Origin: Plotosus lineatus
Lineage: Eukaryota; Chordata; Actinopteri; Siluriformes; Plotosidae
NCBI GenBank assembly: GCA_024760905.1
Contig: CM045751.1
Location: 11,715,001 to 11,779,000, forward strand
Reading direction: 5' to 3'
DNA length: 64,000 nt
A model generated the notes under the pieces. That model had not been told where the DNA came from. It saw nothing but the letters and a program-made list of their open reading frames with translations, and searched no databases. This document shows, one piece after another, positions 12,385 to 23,699 of the stretch (position 1 is its first letter; each line of letters starts with the position of its first letter). The position numbers were made by a program, and so were the translations under genes.

Positions 12385-12710
12385 TCTGCTGAACTGCTTA
12401 ATCCTACTAGGGCCACACTGAGGCTGGAGCCTATCTCAACTGACTCAAGGCCAGGGGTTCCCAACCAGGGGTGCTCGCAGGGCTGTAACTTAAAATGATC
12501 TTGTTTCGATAAAAATTTAAGTATGATTCCACATCCTTTATCTTTCAACAAAGTATAAAATGTAGGGGGTGCGAGGTCAGAGCAAAATCTTTTTAGGGGT
12601 GCAGGAATTAAAAAAAGTTTGGGAACCACTGCTCTAGGCAAAGCCGGGGCACATCCTGTACAGCTACCCGGTCTATCGCAGGCCAAACACAAACATATAT
12701 CCATTTACAA
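12385..12710 (-). mobile_element. L2-type repeat fragment split by a hAT MITE
   Basis: The left part shows AACTGCTTAATCCTACTAGG and CCTATCTCAACTGACTC; the right part resumes with GGCAAAGCCGGGGCACATCC. The 180-bp hAT-like element at 12452-12631 separates them. Confidence 0.65.
12452..12631. mobile_element. 180-bp hAT-like MITE
   Basis: Ends CAGGGGTTCCCAACCAGG and, inverted, CAGTGGTTCCCAAACTTT. The 8-bp target duplication is CTCAAGGC (12444-12451) and CTCTAGGC (12632-12639), one mismatch. Confidence 0.85.
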
Positions 12711-12785
12711 AAAAAAAACAAAGGGCAACATGGAACAGTGAATTGGCCAAAGGTGCATGCAAGCTCTGCTCAGAAACATCTAAGC

Positions 12786-13401
12786 CAATGCTTCTCAATT
12801 ATTTTCTGTGGCGCCCCCACAGGAAGAAAAAAAAAAACACACATTTCACACCACCCCGCGAGCGACTATAAATAGTATTACTGTATTTGTCCATAAAAGT
12901 ATTAGTACACCTCTACATATATAACATTGGATTTCTATTAGTATTAAAAACAAAAATATATATGTATAGTTCAACTTACAATGAAGAAAAACTTCATTAA
13001 CATTGTTTTTTAATCTGTAACATTAAAGATTTAAAGTGCACCAATGTTGCTAAAATTTAAACAATACATCCTTATTTAAACTCATTTAACTTACTTATGT
13101 CTTAATATCTTCGTCTCTCTACAACTTTCTCTTCATTCCTGTCAGAAATTTTTCCGTGTTGTTTCATGAGGGGTTGTTTACTGCGCTTCATATCATTTGC
13201 TCGTGCGAAAAAAACCTCTACACCATAGCGCGACAATGAGAGCGCCTCTGCCAACTAGTGGAATGGAGGTGCAATTACACTTAATTCTCGTACACAATTC
13301 CAGAAAAGCATGTTCCCCAGGATCATACGTGCGCACCCAGCACCCCAACCATCATACCACGCCCCCCAAGGGGGACGCGCACCACTAGTTGAGAAGCACT
13401 A
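12786..13401. mobile_element. hAT MITE family 1, copy 1
   Basis: The left end is CAATGCTTCTCAATTATTTT and the right end, inverted, is TAGTGCTTCTCAACTAGTGG. The 8-bp duplication is ATCTAAGC/AACTAAGC (12778-12785, 13402-13409). The interior is shared with copies at 18513, 22913 and 37556. No transposase. Confidence 0.88.
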
Positions 13402-14402
13402 AACTAAGCCCAAGACTTGAACCTAGGACCTTCTTCCTTGTGAGGTGTACATGATAACCATTACACCACATTGTTCCCAATTATTATTATTATTATTATT
13501 TTCCTTTCGGCTGTTCTTGTTATTATTTATTATCCATGATTTCTCATCAATTATTTTCACATGTAATTTTCCCCCAAGTGCATTCACTTTGGGGCGGGGA
13601 ACTAAAACGATTATGTTTTCACATATGATTAGCATAATGATGTGAAATGGGGGGCTTTTTTCTTTTTTTAGTATTTAGTGTTTAGAAGGTAGGACCACAC
13701 AATTTGTTTAAAGCAGAATGAAAGAGAAAAATTATGATATTACTGTGTTTGAATCTCTAATAATTCTAATTAGATGAGCATTTACACCCTCCAAATGGTT
13801 CCCTCTGTTACTAGGATATCTGCTCATGTATAGTGAGCACAGGAAGACCTAATGGTGAAGTGATTTTCTGAACCATCCACACCTGAAAACAAACCTTTTA
13901 TGAATATTTAAAGCAGCAACAACATTTGGAATTAAAAGTATTTGATGGTAAATATGAATACAGTGTATTTTATCTTCTTTATTTTACAACTTAGCTAGCA
14001 TGTACCGCTTACAATGAGCTCTATATACATACTTCTTGGTCCATGTTGAAGATAACTTAATCACTTCTGTATACAACTCTGCAGGACTGCATCATGAACG
14101 TGTCTATCCAGAGCAAATAAGAAATCAGCCCTGACGTTTGGTGTACATTGGTATGAAATTGATTATCTTGTATCAGCAGCGCCTACCATGGAGTGGGATA
14201 TCTTCGGCAAAAAGAGAACAGTTGGTGCTTGGAATTGATTGGAAACAGGAAACATGTGCAAGTTCCAGGACCTGTGTGAGTTTGACAAGAAAATACACTA
14301 TGATGACTAAAACGACTGGGTCTATTCGGCTCAAAAAAAAAAAAAACAAACAAAAAAAAACCAACAGATCTTGTTGGGTGTTCCTGATATGAAGTGGTAA
14401 GT
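13402..14402. other. Unassigned DNA with TTA microsatellite
   Basis: (TTA)n at about 13480-13500. The rest is AT-rich with no supported feature. Confidence 0.5.
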
Positions 14403-14475
14403 ACCTACACGGCCTTTCTCAACCCAGTTAGCAGTGACAAGCCGTTGATAGTGGGGCTTGAACCCCCAAAACACT
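14403..14475 (-). mobile_element. SINE family A fragment
   Basis: Reverse piece with CTCAACCCAGTTAGC and GTGGGGCTTGAACCCCC, lying just upstream of a plus-strand copy. Confidence 0.6.
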
Positions 14476-14493
14476 ATATTACATATAGTTTAT

Positions 14494-14727
14494 GGGGCAG
14501 TGATGGCCGAGTGGTATAGGATGCTGGAATTGCTGATCCAAAGGTTGGGGGATCGAGTCCCACTCTCCACAAGGTTGTCACTGCCCTCCCCCTCCCCTCC
14601 CTCCAGTGCAGCTAACTGGTTATCAAAGGACGGCCATGTCTCTCACTGTCTATGCTGAGAGGTTCGTGTAAAAGAATCATTGCTGACTTTCGACAAGAGT
14701 AGGCTGCAAAGCCGTCAGCGTGTTTCC
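14494..14727 (+). mobile_element. SINE family A, tail lost
   Basis: Head GGGGCAGTGATGGCCGAGTG, B box GGGGATCGAGTCCC, body through GCCGTCAGCGTGTTTCCGC; the 3' tail is absent. The region 14728-15630 beyond holds nothing recognised. Confidence 0.85.
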
Positions 14728-15642
14728 GCTTTAGTTGAAACGCTATTAGTTGAAACAAATAGTGCATCTGTACCTTTTAGTCTTCACTGTGACAGAATCT
14801 CTTGCCATCAGGAGCCAGTAGTTGACCGAGTACTATCTGGAGCTGGCAGGTAAATACCTGATAACAGTATCTGTAATCAAACAGGAGGAACATTTTCTAT
14901 AAACTTACCATCTACGTATTTGCCTTTCTCTTTTTTGTTACCCAAAGAGTTTACCAGCATTTGCACTCACCTACACGTACAAAGGAAATATTCAGAATAT
15001 ACATCCGGAGGTCTCGGAGACAATTTTTTCATTGTTGGGGCTGATTCTTGCAGGCGGCAGCAACAAAATGACACGGCGTAGGAGGAGGCTGCCAAACCGA
15101 GTGAACAGAGTCCTTATTCTCGTCCAATAGCTCTGCCAAGCTAGCTGTGGGTGGCAGTTGTGTTCGTGTGCCTGTTGATACATCAACACACTGATCCAGA
15201 ACCAACGTTCCTGACTTTAAACAAGCTTGCAGCCATGAGACCAGAAACTGTGAACTGATCTCAGAGCAGGTCAAACAATATAACCTCTACAAATGCCACA
15301 GCAACAGCGGGCGCTTCCTCTGGCAGAAGGCATGCGGCTGAGAAAAGTGTCGGGGCCAGAATCTTTCTAGGAAGGGCCTACAGATTTCTGTCATGCATCC
15401 CTGATGCACATTTATAAAACTGACAGTTATGAGCCTTCCGCAATGGAAAATAGTTTCGATTATTTCCTTTTCATATGGGATTTCAGAAGTGTTTTTGTTC
15501 ACCATTTATTGAATACAGTGTGACCCCTTTCAATAAAATATTCTTCCGCTTACTTATTATTTCGAACATTGGCCAACAAATATTTGAGATGTTATTTGTA
15601 TACCTTAAAATAATTTGATTATGGTGTGGCATTACTAACAGT

Positions 15643-15935
15643 TTGTGGGGCTGGTGGTGTAGTGGTTAGGGTGATGTGTTCATGATCGGGAGGTTGTGAG
15701 ATCAAATCCCACTGAGACCCTCACTGTGCTAAGACCCCTGGGCAAGGTCTCAACCAAAAGTGTGCTTCTGTTCACCCAGCAGTATAAATGGGTACCAGTA
15801 AAAATAGACTGGGAAGGTAACCTGTGATGGACTAGCATCCCATCCAGGAGGACTTGAACTCCTGGTCACTTCATGCTATGGAAACTGGGGATGGGCCACT
15901 ATGACTCGGGTGTAAAAACCCAACAGACTTTACCT
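15643..15935 (+). mobile_element. SINE family B, full length with TSD
   Basis: Head GGTGGTGTAGTGGTTAGGGT through the ACCCAACAGACTTTACC end. Flanks ATTACTAACAGT (15631-15642) and ATTACTGACAGT (15936-15947) are a duplication with one mismatch. Confidence 0.9.
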
Positions 15936-16150
15936 ATTACTGACAGTAATTCAGAAACTGCTTCCTCTCGAGCAAATTGTAAGGACTTTCCTTTAGAAGC
16001 ACAGAAAATACATAAACATATTTAATTTGGTCTTTTAATCTGAATATAGCCAGTGTGTGCACAAGTGGGGGCAGTGGGGGCCTGGTGGTAAGGTGCTGGA
16101 TTGCTGATCCTAAGGTTGGGGGTTCAAACCCACTGTCAATGGTTGTCACT

Positions 16151-18412
16151 CATGAACTTCTGCGTGGACAGCACTGTGCCAACACGGAGGGTACGGTGCT
16201 TCTCCAACAACCACCCATGGGTCACCCCTGAGCTTAAAGTCCTCCTGAACAAGAAAAAGAGGGCTTTCATCTCGGGGGACAGAGAGGAGCAGAAGAAGGT
16301 CCAGCGTGAGCTCCAGTGGAGAATCAGGAGGGCAAAGAAGGACTATGGGAAGAAGATGGAGGAGAAGCTGGCTCAGAACAACGTGCGGGACGTCTGGAGA
16401 GGACTAAAGACCATGTCTGGATTTGGGCAGAGTGTCAGAGGGACAGCTGATGGTGACCAGCGCTGGGCGGATGAACTAAACTGTTACTTCAACAGGTTTG
16501 ATTCTCCCCCCTCCCCCTCTGCACCCCTCCCCGTTCCCCTCCCCTCTTCACACGCCTCCAGGCCAGCTGACACCTCCCCCCTCCCCAGGCCAACTTCGCT
16601 TGACTGCTACAGCCCGACAGACACATCCCGCTCCCTCTGCAGCCCACACCAGCCCCCCCTCTCCCTCACATCAGACCAGGTGAGGAGACAGCTGAGGCGA
16701 CTAAATCAGAGGAAATCTGAAGGACCTGATGGCATCAGTCCCAGGTTGCTGAGGACCTGCGCAGACCAGCTCTGTGTGGTACTATGCTACCTGTACAACC
16801 TGAGCCTCAGCCTGGAGAAGGTTCCCGTCCTATGGAAGACCTCCTGTGTGGTTCCGGTTCCCAAAACAGCACAAGCGAAGGAACCAGCCCACTACAGACC
16901 TGTCGCCCTGACCTCCCACCTCATTAAGACCATGGAAAGGCTCCTCCTTGAACACCTCCGCTCTATGGTGAGCCCCACCCTAGACCCGCTGCAGTTTGCC
17001 TACAGGCCCAACATCGGAGTAGAAGACGCCGTCATCTACCTTCTGCAGCGGGCACTAACCCACCTGGAGATCGCCGGCAGCGCTGTGAGGGTCATGTTCT
17101 TTGACTTCTCCAGCGCCTTCAACACCATCAGGCCAGCGGCGTCTGCGAGGAAGCTGGAGGACGTGGGAGTGGACGGGCATCTTGCTGCCTGGATTATTGA
17201 CTACCTTACCAACCGTCCACAGTGCGTGCGGCTGCGCGGCTGTAAGTCAAAGGTGGTAGTTTGCAGCACGGGGCACCGCAGGGCACCGTCCTCTCACCCT
17301 TCCTTTTCAATATCTATACCTCGGACTTCATATATAACACAAACAGCTGCCACCTCCAGAAGTTCTCGGACGACTCCGCCATCGTGGGCCGTGTGTCTGA
17401 GGGGAACGAGCTGGAGTACCGGTCGGTCATCATTGACTTCGTGGACTGGTGTGAGCGCAACCACCTGTGCTTGAACACCAGGAAGACGAAGGAGATGGTG
17501 ATCGACTTCAGGAGAAACACTCAAACACACACACACACACACTTACTAGTGAACATCCAGGGACAGGACATTGAGACAGTGGACAGTTTCAAGTACCTGG
17601 GTGTTCACCTTAACAATAAACTGGACTGGTCCCACAACACCAACGCCCTGTACAAGAAGGGCCAGAGTCGCCTCCATCTTCTGAGGAGACTCAGGACCTT
17701 CGGCGGATGCAGCCCTCTGCTCAGGACTTTTATGACTCTGTGGTAGCCTCTGCAATCCTCTACGCTGCCATCTGCTGGGCCCCAGGCAGCACAGAGCGGG
17801 ACAGAAAGAGACTGAACAAGCTGGTCAGGAGGGCCAGCTCTGTCCTCGGCTGCCCACTGGACTCTGTGGAGGAGGTGAGTGAGAGGAGGATGGTAGCAAA
17901 GCTCACATCCATCCTGTTCAACATCTATCACCCACTGCACCAGACTGTAGAGGAGCTGAGTAGCTCCTTCAGTGGACGACTGAGGCATCCTCAGTGCAGG
18001 AAGGAGCGCTACCGCAGGTCGTTCATTCCCACCGCTATCAGACTGTACAACGCCACTTTGTAACTGTCTGTGAAAATACTGGTTATGTGCAATAAAAACC
18101 CCGCGCACTTTAATCAACCACATCTACCCCACTGACTGTGAACCATATCAACCCATCTCTGCCCTCAGATACATTACACTTTAATATAGGCCAGTCTATA
18201 AAGTTGCTCCATTCTTTTCTTTTATTGTTTATTAATTTATACTATTTATGTATCTACTTATTTATTTACTTATATAATATATATGTACGTGTGTATGTTT
18301 GTATTTGTATCTATTTTTGCACCCCCTACTGATGGTACCTCAAGAGCCTGTAACAGTGAATTTCTCCATTGTGAGATTAATAAAGCTGTATCTTATCTTA
18401 TCTTATCTTATC
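16151..18412 (+). mobile_element. 5'-truncated LINE with TTATC tail
   Basis: It starts within the region between endonuclease and RT, carries an RT frame with two frameshifts, a short 3' UTR and a (TTATC)n tail at 18389-18412. A target duplication TTGTCACT at 16143-16150 is imperfectly repeated as TTGTCCTG at 18413. The clade is L2/jockey-like by RT appearance; not certain. Confidence 0.85.
16156..18063 (+). pseudogene. LINE reverse transcriptase, two frameshifts
   Basis: Non-LTR RT that would copy its RNA at a nicked target. Visible motifs: HYRPVALTSHLIKTMERLLL, FFDFSSAFNTI (motif A Asp), HGAPQGTVLSPFLFNIYTSD (motif B) and LQKFSDDSAIVG (motif C DD), then YLGVHLNNKLDW and the C-terminal CW...RRSFIPTAIRLYN block. 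A one-base loss in a G run near 17275 and another in a T run near 17730 break the frame; otherwise it is open for about 630 codons, so the copy is young. It has lost the endonuclease by 5' truncation. Confidence 0.9.
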
Positions 18413-18512
18413 TTGTCCTGTCCCGTACACCATATCCCCACCCCCGGTAAGCTAACTGGGTTATCAAAGGCCGGCCAGGCCTCTCACTGTCTATGGTGAG
18501 AGGCATGTCAAA

Positions 18513-19067
18513 CAGTGCTTCTCAAATAGTGGAGTGCACCCCCCCTTGGGGGACACAGTATGATGCCAGGGGAAGCCCATATGACCCTGGGGAACATCCT
18601 TTTATGGAATTGAATACAGGGAATCAAGTGTAATTGCACCTCCACTGCACTAGTTGGCAGTGGTGCTCTGTCGTGCTGATGTAGTGGTTTTTCGCACGAG
18701 CAAATGATATGAAGTAGCCCCTCAAGAAACAACATGGAAAAATTTCTAACATGAACGAAGAGAAAGGTGGAGAGAGACGGAGATATTAAAAGACATAAGT
18801 TAGTGAAATCAGTTTAAAATTAGGATGCTTTTTTTATTTCAGGCACATTGGTGCACGTTAAATCTTTTCGATTACAGATTAAAAAAACAATGTTAATGAA
18901 GTTTTTAATGTGAATAAAGATACCATGTTATGTAGAATTTGTACTAATAACAATTTTACGGACAAATAATACTTAAAAGTATTTATAGTTTCTCATGGGG
19001 CAGTGGGGCGTGAAATGTTTTTTTTCTTCCTGGAGGGGGCGCCACAGAAAATAATTGAGAAGCACTG
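18513..19067. mobile_element. hAT MITE family 1, copy 2
   Basis: CAGTGCTTCTCAAATAGTGG and, inverted, CAGTGCTTCTCAATTATTTT ends, opposite in orientation to copy 1. The 8-bp duplication ATGTCAAA/ATGTAAAA (18505-18512, 19068-19075) falls inside the SINE sequence GGCATGTAAAAGAACC. Confidence 0.92.
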
Positions 19068-19113
19068 ATGTAAAAGAACCATTGTTGACTTTTAACAAGA
19101 GTAGGCTGTGTCG

Positions 19114-19585
19114 GAGGCAGTGGTCTAGTGGTTAGGGCACAGGATCGCTGATCTTAAGGTTGGGGGTTCGAGTCCCCACAGGGATGTCACTGTCCCCCCC
19201 CCCCCCAGTGCGGCTAACTGGGTTATCAAAGGCAGGTCATGTCTCTCACTGTCTATGGTGAGATGCATGTAAAAGAACCATTGCTGACTTTTGTAAAGAG
19301 TAGGTTGTAAAGCCGTCAGCGTGTTTCTATGACCTGGAGAGGGATGGGCTCACAGACCAAATCAGCCCAAGTCTCACCATGAAGGCGCCCTGACAACATC
19401 CTCAGGATGTTAAGGGATAAGTGAAGAATGAAGAAGAAGGCTGCGTAGTTGTCAGCATGCTTCTGTCCTGCGATGGCCTGGTGAGTTTTCCAGAGTGTAC
19501 TCTGCCCTCATCTGGAGTCAGCTGGGATGGGCGCCAGCCTCCCCGCGAGCCCAATTAGGATTAAGCGGCTCAGAAACTGAATGAC
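19114..19585 (+). mobile_element. SINE family A with composite tail
   Basis: Head GGCAGTGGTCTAGTGGTTAG and body to GTCAGCGTGTTTCTATGACC, then a tail of a different type (GGAGAGGGATGGGCTC...GAAGAAGAAGG, to about 19440), followed by a second L2-like tail ending GGATTAAGCGGCTCAG. It abuts the split SINE before it. Confidence 0.8.
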
Positions 19586-20089
19586 TGTGTATGTGTCTAT
19601 GGAACAATTATTCACTGAAGACTTGAAGACAAGATGGATATTGCAGAAAAATCTCCCGAATAGAAATTTAAAATATGTTCCTGAACCAAACCTGAATCAG
19701 TGGGCAGCAAAGAACAGGCCTCCGATTCTTGGTGTTAAGAGGAGAGTGCATGTTACATAGTGTGATGAAACCAAGAGTGTTACTTGCTTGTGAGAATGCT
19801 AATCCACTAGTGCTGGGTCTGTACATTCCAGACTCCAGAGACCAAAATATGTTCTGAAAATGCATACCTCCACCAACTTGGGGGGGGGGGGGGGGGGGGA
19901 CATAATATCACATTATTACAAAAATCTTTAAAAAAAAAATCCCTGAATCCGGAATTTGATCTGGACAATCTACTCGAATCATCCATGTCCAAATTCCTAC
20001 CTTCGATTTCATCAAAATCCATCCAAACATTTGCATACTCCTGCTTATAAACAAAAACAAGTACATAATGTACACTTAACCTTAACAAA
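19586..20089. other. Unassigned DNA with a 20-base G run
   Basis: G run at 19880-19899, otherwise nothing recognised. The run is a likely weak point for sequencing. Confidence 0.5.
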
Positions 20090-20100
20090 AACATAATCTG

Positions 20101-20440
20101 TTTCATTCGTTCATTTTCTGTAACCACTTAATCCTATTTAAGGTCGTGGGGAGGCTAGCGCTCATGCCAGCCGAGTCAAGATGAGGACAGAGTACACCCT
20201 GGACAGCTTGCCAGGCCATCGCAGGGGAGAAACACGCTGACGGTTATGCAGCCTACTTTTGATAAAAGTCAGCAATGGTTCTTTGACAGCGTCACACTAT
20301 AGATAGTGAGAGACATGGCCAGCCTTTGATAACCCAGTTAGCTGCACTGGGAGGACAGTGACAACCCGTGGAGAGTGGAGCTCGAACCCCCAACATTAGG
20401 ATCAGTGATCCAGCACCTTTACTACCAGGCCACCACTGCC
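20101..20440 (-). mobile_element. SINE family A, full length with TSD
   Basis: Complete reverse copy. Flanks AACATAATCTG (20090-20100) and AACATAACCTG (20441-20451) are an 11-bp duplication with one mismatch. Confidence 0.92.
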
Positions 20441-20814
20441 AACATAACCTGCTTGGTGGAGTTAAAGTATTTGTCAACCTGGGTTTACACTGGGCCACGA
20501 TGTCCACAGTGTTTACAATTTGAAATAATTGTGATGAGTGTGGGGTTTTGGTTGTCGGAGCAGAAATCTACGCTTGTTTTGAATCATGGAAATTGTGGCC
20601 AAGTGTAAACCCAGGTTAAAGTAAAATATTTGATGGTGAAAATGAATCTTTTTTATTTTCCAGAATTTATTTCCACACTAGGTATTTTTATCACCCTGCT
20701 GTGAGGAGCAGAATCAGCTTGCCCTGTACTCTTCTGTAAAGTATTTTGTGCTGAGAACATATGCAGGCGTATATGTATGATTGTATACTTGAAACAATCT
20801 GCACATCATTTCTC

Positions 20815-21029
20815 AAACCTCTTTCAATCTGAATCTGATTTGCTATGTGGAGAAGCTGTCATAACAAATCTAACAAAGGGCTGTACAGCAAAACTCACAG
20901 TTTTTCAGAGTCCCTCTGTGATAGGTGAACTGCTGGTTACGCATATTCAGGGTCAGCCTGACACTTTCAAGAAAGTGCTATCTGCCTCTTGTCCGCATGA
21001 GCTCACAGATGTCCACGACTGGGTGGTCA
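20815..21029 (+). CDS. Candidate coding exon, unidentified gene (upstream of pair)
   Basis: An open stretch encodes SESDLLCGEAVITNLTKGCT, continues through FQSPSVIGELLVTHIQG and ends near HELTDVHDWV before a possible GTCAGT donor at 21030. The composition looks protein-like (balanced residues, no simple repeats) and the stretch is TE-free. The acceptor is uncertain: no strong pyrimidine tract and AG was fixed. If it joins the exon at 21675 in phase 0 the frame stays open. I do not recognise the family. It could be chance or a pseudogene. Confidence 0.35.
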
Positions 21030-21320
21030 GTAATTATATAAAGTTTATATTCATTAGTAGGATGAATAATTATAATTTTATCTGCCTTTCATATTTCTAC
21101 ATCAATTTTGTACATTTTATCTTATAGTCTGAGGGCATGTCTCAGGTGCTGATGTTTTCTAGCCTCGGTCATGTTGACTGAGGCTGTTGAAGCCTGTCTC
21201 ATGGGCACCTGCCGTCAGGCCTTGGTCATGTTTTGGCTTCATTTTAGACACACATTCTTTTACACACACACACACACACATACACACACAAAACGTTTGT
21301 CCTCTCTTTCTGTATATTAA

Positions 21321-21605
21321 CCCTTGAACACCAGCAGGACCATATGGTCCTCTTTCAAAAATGCTAATAACTACTAGATGCATTGTACCTCAGTATTGCT
21401 CAGGTGTTCTATACAGCTTGGTCCCACGTGCCTCAGTCATCTGTGAGACAACCTTGAGTGTGCAGGATTGTTGTTCACGAATTTGTGAGAATGTTATTCT
21501 AGTTTGGTTGAAAGAAATGTGTTCGGGGTGTTTCCTTAGGGCTTTTTGATTAGGAAAAACTAGTGATACATTTTTAACTACAACAATAACTTGGGTATTA
21601 AAGGG
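21321..21605. mobile_element. piggyBac-like MITE, copy 1
   Basis: TTAA on both sides (21317-21320, 21606-21609), ends CCCTTGAACACC and, inverted, CCCTTTAATACC. A perfect 16-bp palindrome AGGACCATATGGTCCT lies at 21336-21351. An inverted relative is at about 32757-33076. piggyBac affinity rests on the TTAA target. Confidence 0.8.
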
Positions 21606-21674
21606 TTAATGCTTGTACAATCAACATTTCAATGAGATTTTAGCTTGTCTTCCGTGTTTGTCTCCTGTCTGTAG

Positions 21675-21790
21675 ACTCCTGGATCTCCTGTCCAGATCTG
21701 CCCAGAAGGCACTCTCACTCACTGGGCTCAGATCAAACCCAAACAGCTAGAACTGATAGGTGATCAACTCTTAGAACTACTGATCGAGAG
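21675..21790 (+). CDS. Candidate coding exon, unidentified gene (downstream of pair)
   Basis: The borders are strong: TCTCCTGTCTGTAG before and GAGAG|GTGAGT after. The 116-nt exon is open in the frame that encodes TPGSPVQICPEGTLTHWAQ, then IKPKQLELIGDQLLELLIER. It follows a piggyBac-like MITE in what would be the intron. No further exon of this gene was found downstream, and I do not recognise the protein. Of all non-SRSF7 reading frames in the left half of the window this is the most exon-like. Confidence 0.45.
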
Positions 21791-22084
21791 GTGAGTGTAT
21801 GCCATCCCTTCTTCTCATGAGAGCTCAGGTAATTTTCTCCCATGGATTCCCAGCCATGGTTGGCTACGTGCATGAGTTTAAATTTGAGCTCACAAGCTTC
21901 AGGCTGATAGTGGAGAACCTTGTTAATTGTGCCAATTGGGAGCCCAATAAAAGCACTTTAAGCCATATAGTCCACAGGGCTGTGTTTTATGGAAGAGTGA
22001 CCAGGGAGGGGGAAAAAAATATTTATAGCTTGCCAAAACACATATGAAAGACTTCCCAAACATATTCAGGTCTTTTTGGGCAGA

Positions 22085-22370
22085 TGAGATGAAGATTTAA
22101 CTTTTTGGCCATTCAGGAAAATGCTATATCTGGTACAAACCCAACACTTCTCATCACCACAAGAACACAATCCAAGCGTGTCACCACAGTGGAACATGGT
22201 GGTGGTTGTATCATGGTGTATTGTATTTTTCAAAGATAAGGACTAGGAGACGGGTCATAATTGAGGGAATGATGGATGGTGCTAAATATAGGCAGATTCT
22301 TGAGGAAGAGAAATTCTTGAAAAGTCTGGAGGAGATTTTCTTTGAAGATTGCTTGAAAAATCCCAGTGCC
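22085..22370 (+). mobile_element. DNA transposon relic (Tc1-like)
   Basis: Contains GGAACATGGTGGTGGTTGTA and GGAATGATGGATGGTGCTAA, fragments common in Tc1-related fish elements. No frame survives. Confidence 0.5.
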
Positions 22371-22482
22371 TAGATGTGCCACCGCTGTAATTTCAGCAAA
22401 AGGTGGCTCTACAAAGCACAGACTTGGATGGTGGGGGATTGTGTGAATATATTAATGCACACTCGAGTTTTCTTTCATCATC

Positions 22483-22790
22483 ATCTTCCACTTATTCCAG
22501 GGTCAGATCGCCGGGGCAGAAACCTAAGCAATGAGGTCCAGACGTCCCTCTCCCCACCCCCTTCCTCCAGCTCTTCCGGGGGCACACCAAGGCATTCCCA
22601 GACAAGCCGAGAGACACGGACCCTCCAGCGTGTTCTAGGTCGACCCCAGGGTCTTTTCCTGATTGGACATGCCCAAAGTACCACACCAGGGAGGTGTTCG
22701 GGAGGCATTCTGACCAGACGCCACCTCAACTGGCCCCTCTCAATGGAAAGGAGCAGCTTCGATCCCACCAAAAATCTGCCTCATGCAACG
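22483..22790 (-). mobile_element. LINE 3' end fragment (Rex/CR1-like)
   Basis: On the minus strand it encodes GRPRTRWRVRVSRLVWECLG and a GGGERDVWTSLLRFLPRRSDPG end, the C terminus of the same LINE family as at 39500-42340. Downstream is a hAT MITE half. Confidence 0.75.
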
Positions 22791-22912
22791 AGCAAAATTT
22801 TGGTTTACGAGCTCCTCTGGGGAAATGGCTTTTCCAGGCCGATTAACCTCGTATTCTTCCGCATGTATTCCTCCGCGCTCCGAGAACGCCCCCGCAGCAC
22901 CCCACGCGCACC

Positions 22913-23115
22913 TATAGTGTTTACTGCACTTCATATCGTTTGCTCAGTGCTTTTTCCCTACACCATAACGCAACAATGAGAATGCCACTGCCAACTACTG
23001 TAGTGGATGCGCAGTTACACTTAATTCTAGTACAGTATGGCAAAAAAGCATGTTCCCCAGGATCACCCCCCCCCCCCCCCCAGGGGAGGCGGGCCCCACT
23101 ATTTGAGAAGCACTG
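22913..23115. mobile_element. hAT MITE family 1, copy 3, right half only
   Basis: Starts at TGTTTACTGCACTTCATATC and ends ACTATTTGAGAAGCACTG, matching the right half of copy 1. The left half is missing. Confidence 0.8.
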
Positions 23116-23118
23116 ACC

Positions 23119-23565
23119 TTGTGGGAGTTCACGACGAGCCTTTCGTCCCCGGCATTCATAGCATGCACACACACAATATTCTCCCCCTCCTCCTTCTCCG
23201 TTATGCACCACCTTGTGCCTGCCCACGTGACATCTTTGCCACAGTCATTGATCAGAAGGGTTAGCTAACTTATTGTTTATTCTTGTTTTATTGGTATTTA
23301 TTATTAATGTGAATGTACATGTATTATTATTATTATTATTATTATTAATAAGTATTTATTGTTTTTACATGTTTATCTTTAATATATTAGGTCAAATACA
23401 GTATACGTGTTTGTGGCAGGTTATGAGTGTGGGAGGGGGCTGGAAAGGATTAATTGGTTTTCTGTTATTTCTTGTGGGAATAATTGTTTTATCTAACAAA
23501 CTTTTCATCTTACAGTACAAACTTGCCCTCGGAACAGATTAAATTTATAAGTCAAGGTACCACTG
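23119..23565. mobile_element. MITE with CAGTGGTACC end
   Basis: The right end, inverted, is CAGTGGTACCTTGACTTATA, followed by TA. The interior contains CACGTGACATCTTTGCC and a (TTA)n run and matches, inverted, the partial copy in the GEMIN6 intron (63708 onward). The left boundary is uncertain. Confidence 0.65.
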
Positions 23566-23699
23566 TATATATAATTTAGTGAGATTAAGCACACAATTCC
23601 TCTCCAGGTAGCAGTTGATCATCTGATATTCAAGTTCAGATTATCAGATGTACACCACCAGATTATAATCTCACACAGAATCACATCTGAAAACGTGAC

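Larger units (their letters stand above)
16069..19118 (+). mobile_element. SINE family A split by a LINE and a hAT MITE
   Basis: Three SINE pieces, 16069-16150, 18413-18512 and 19068-19118, together read as one family A unit in order. The first gap is a 5'-truncated LINE, the second a 555-bp hAT MITE. The SINE is therefore the oldest layer. Confidence 0.85.

Noticed and set aside
18389..18412. TTATC tandem repeat that resembles telomeric DNA
   Set aside because: It directly follows a LINE 3' UTR and an AATAAA-like stretch; it is the element's tail.
22374..22979. 201-codon plus-strand ORF
   Set aside because: It crosses the antisense of a LINE 3' end and part of a hAT MITE; no domain and no splice context.
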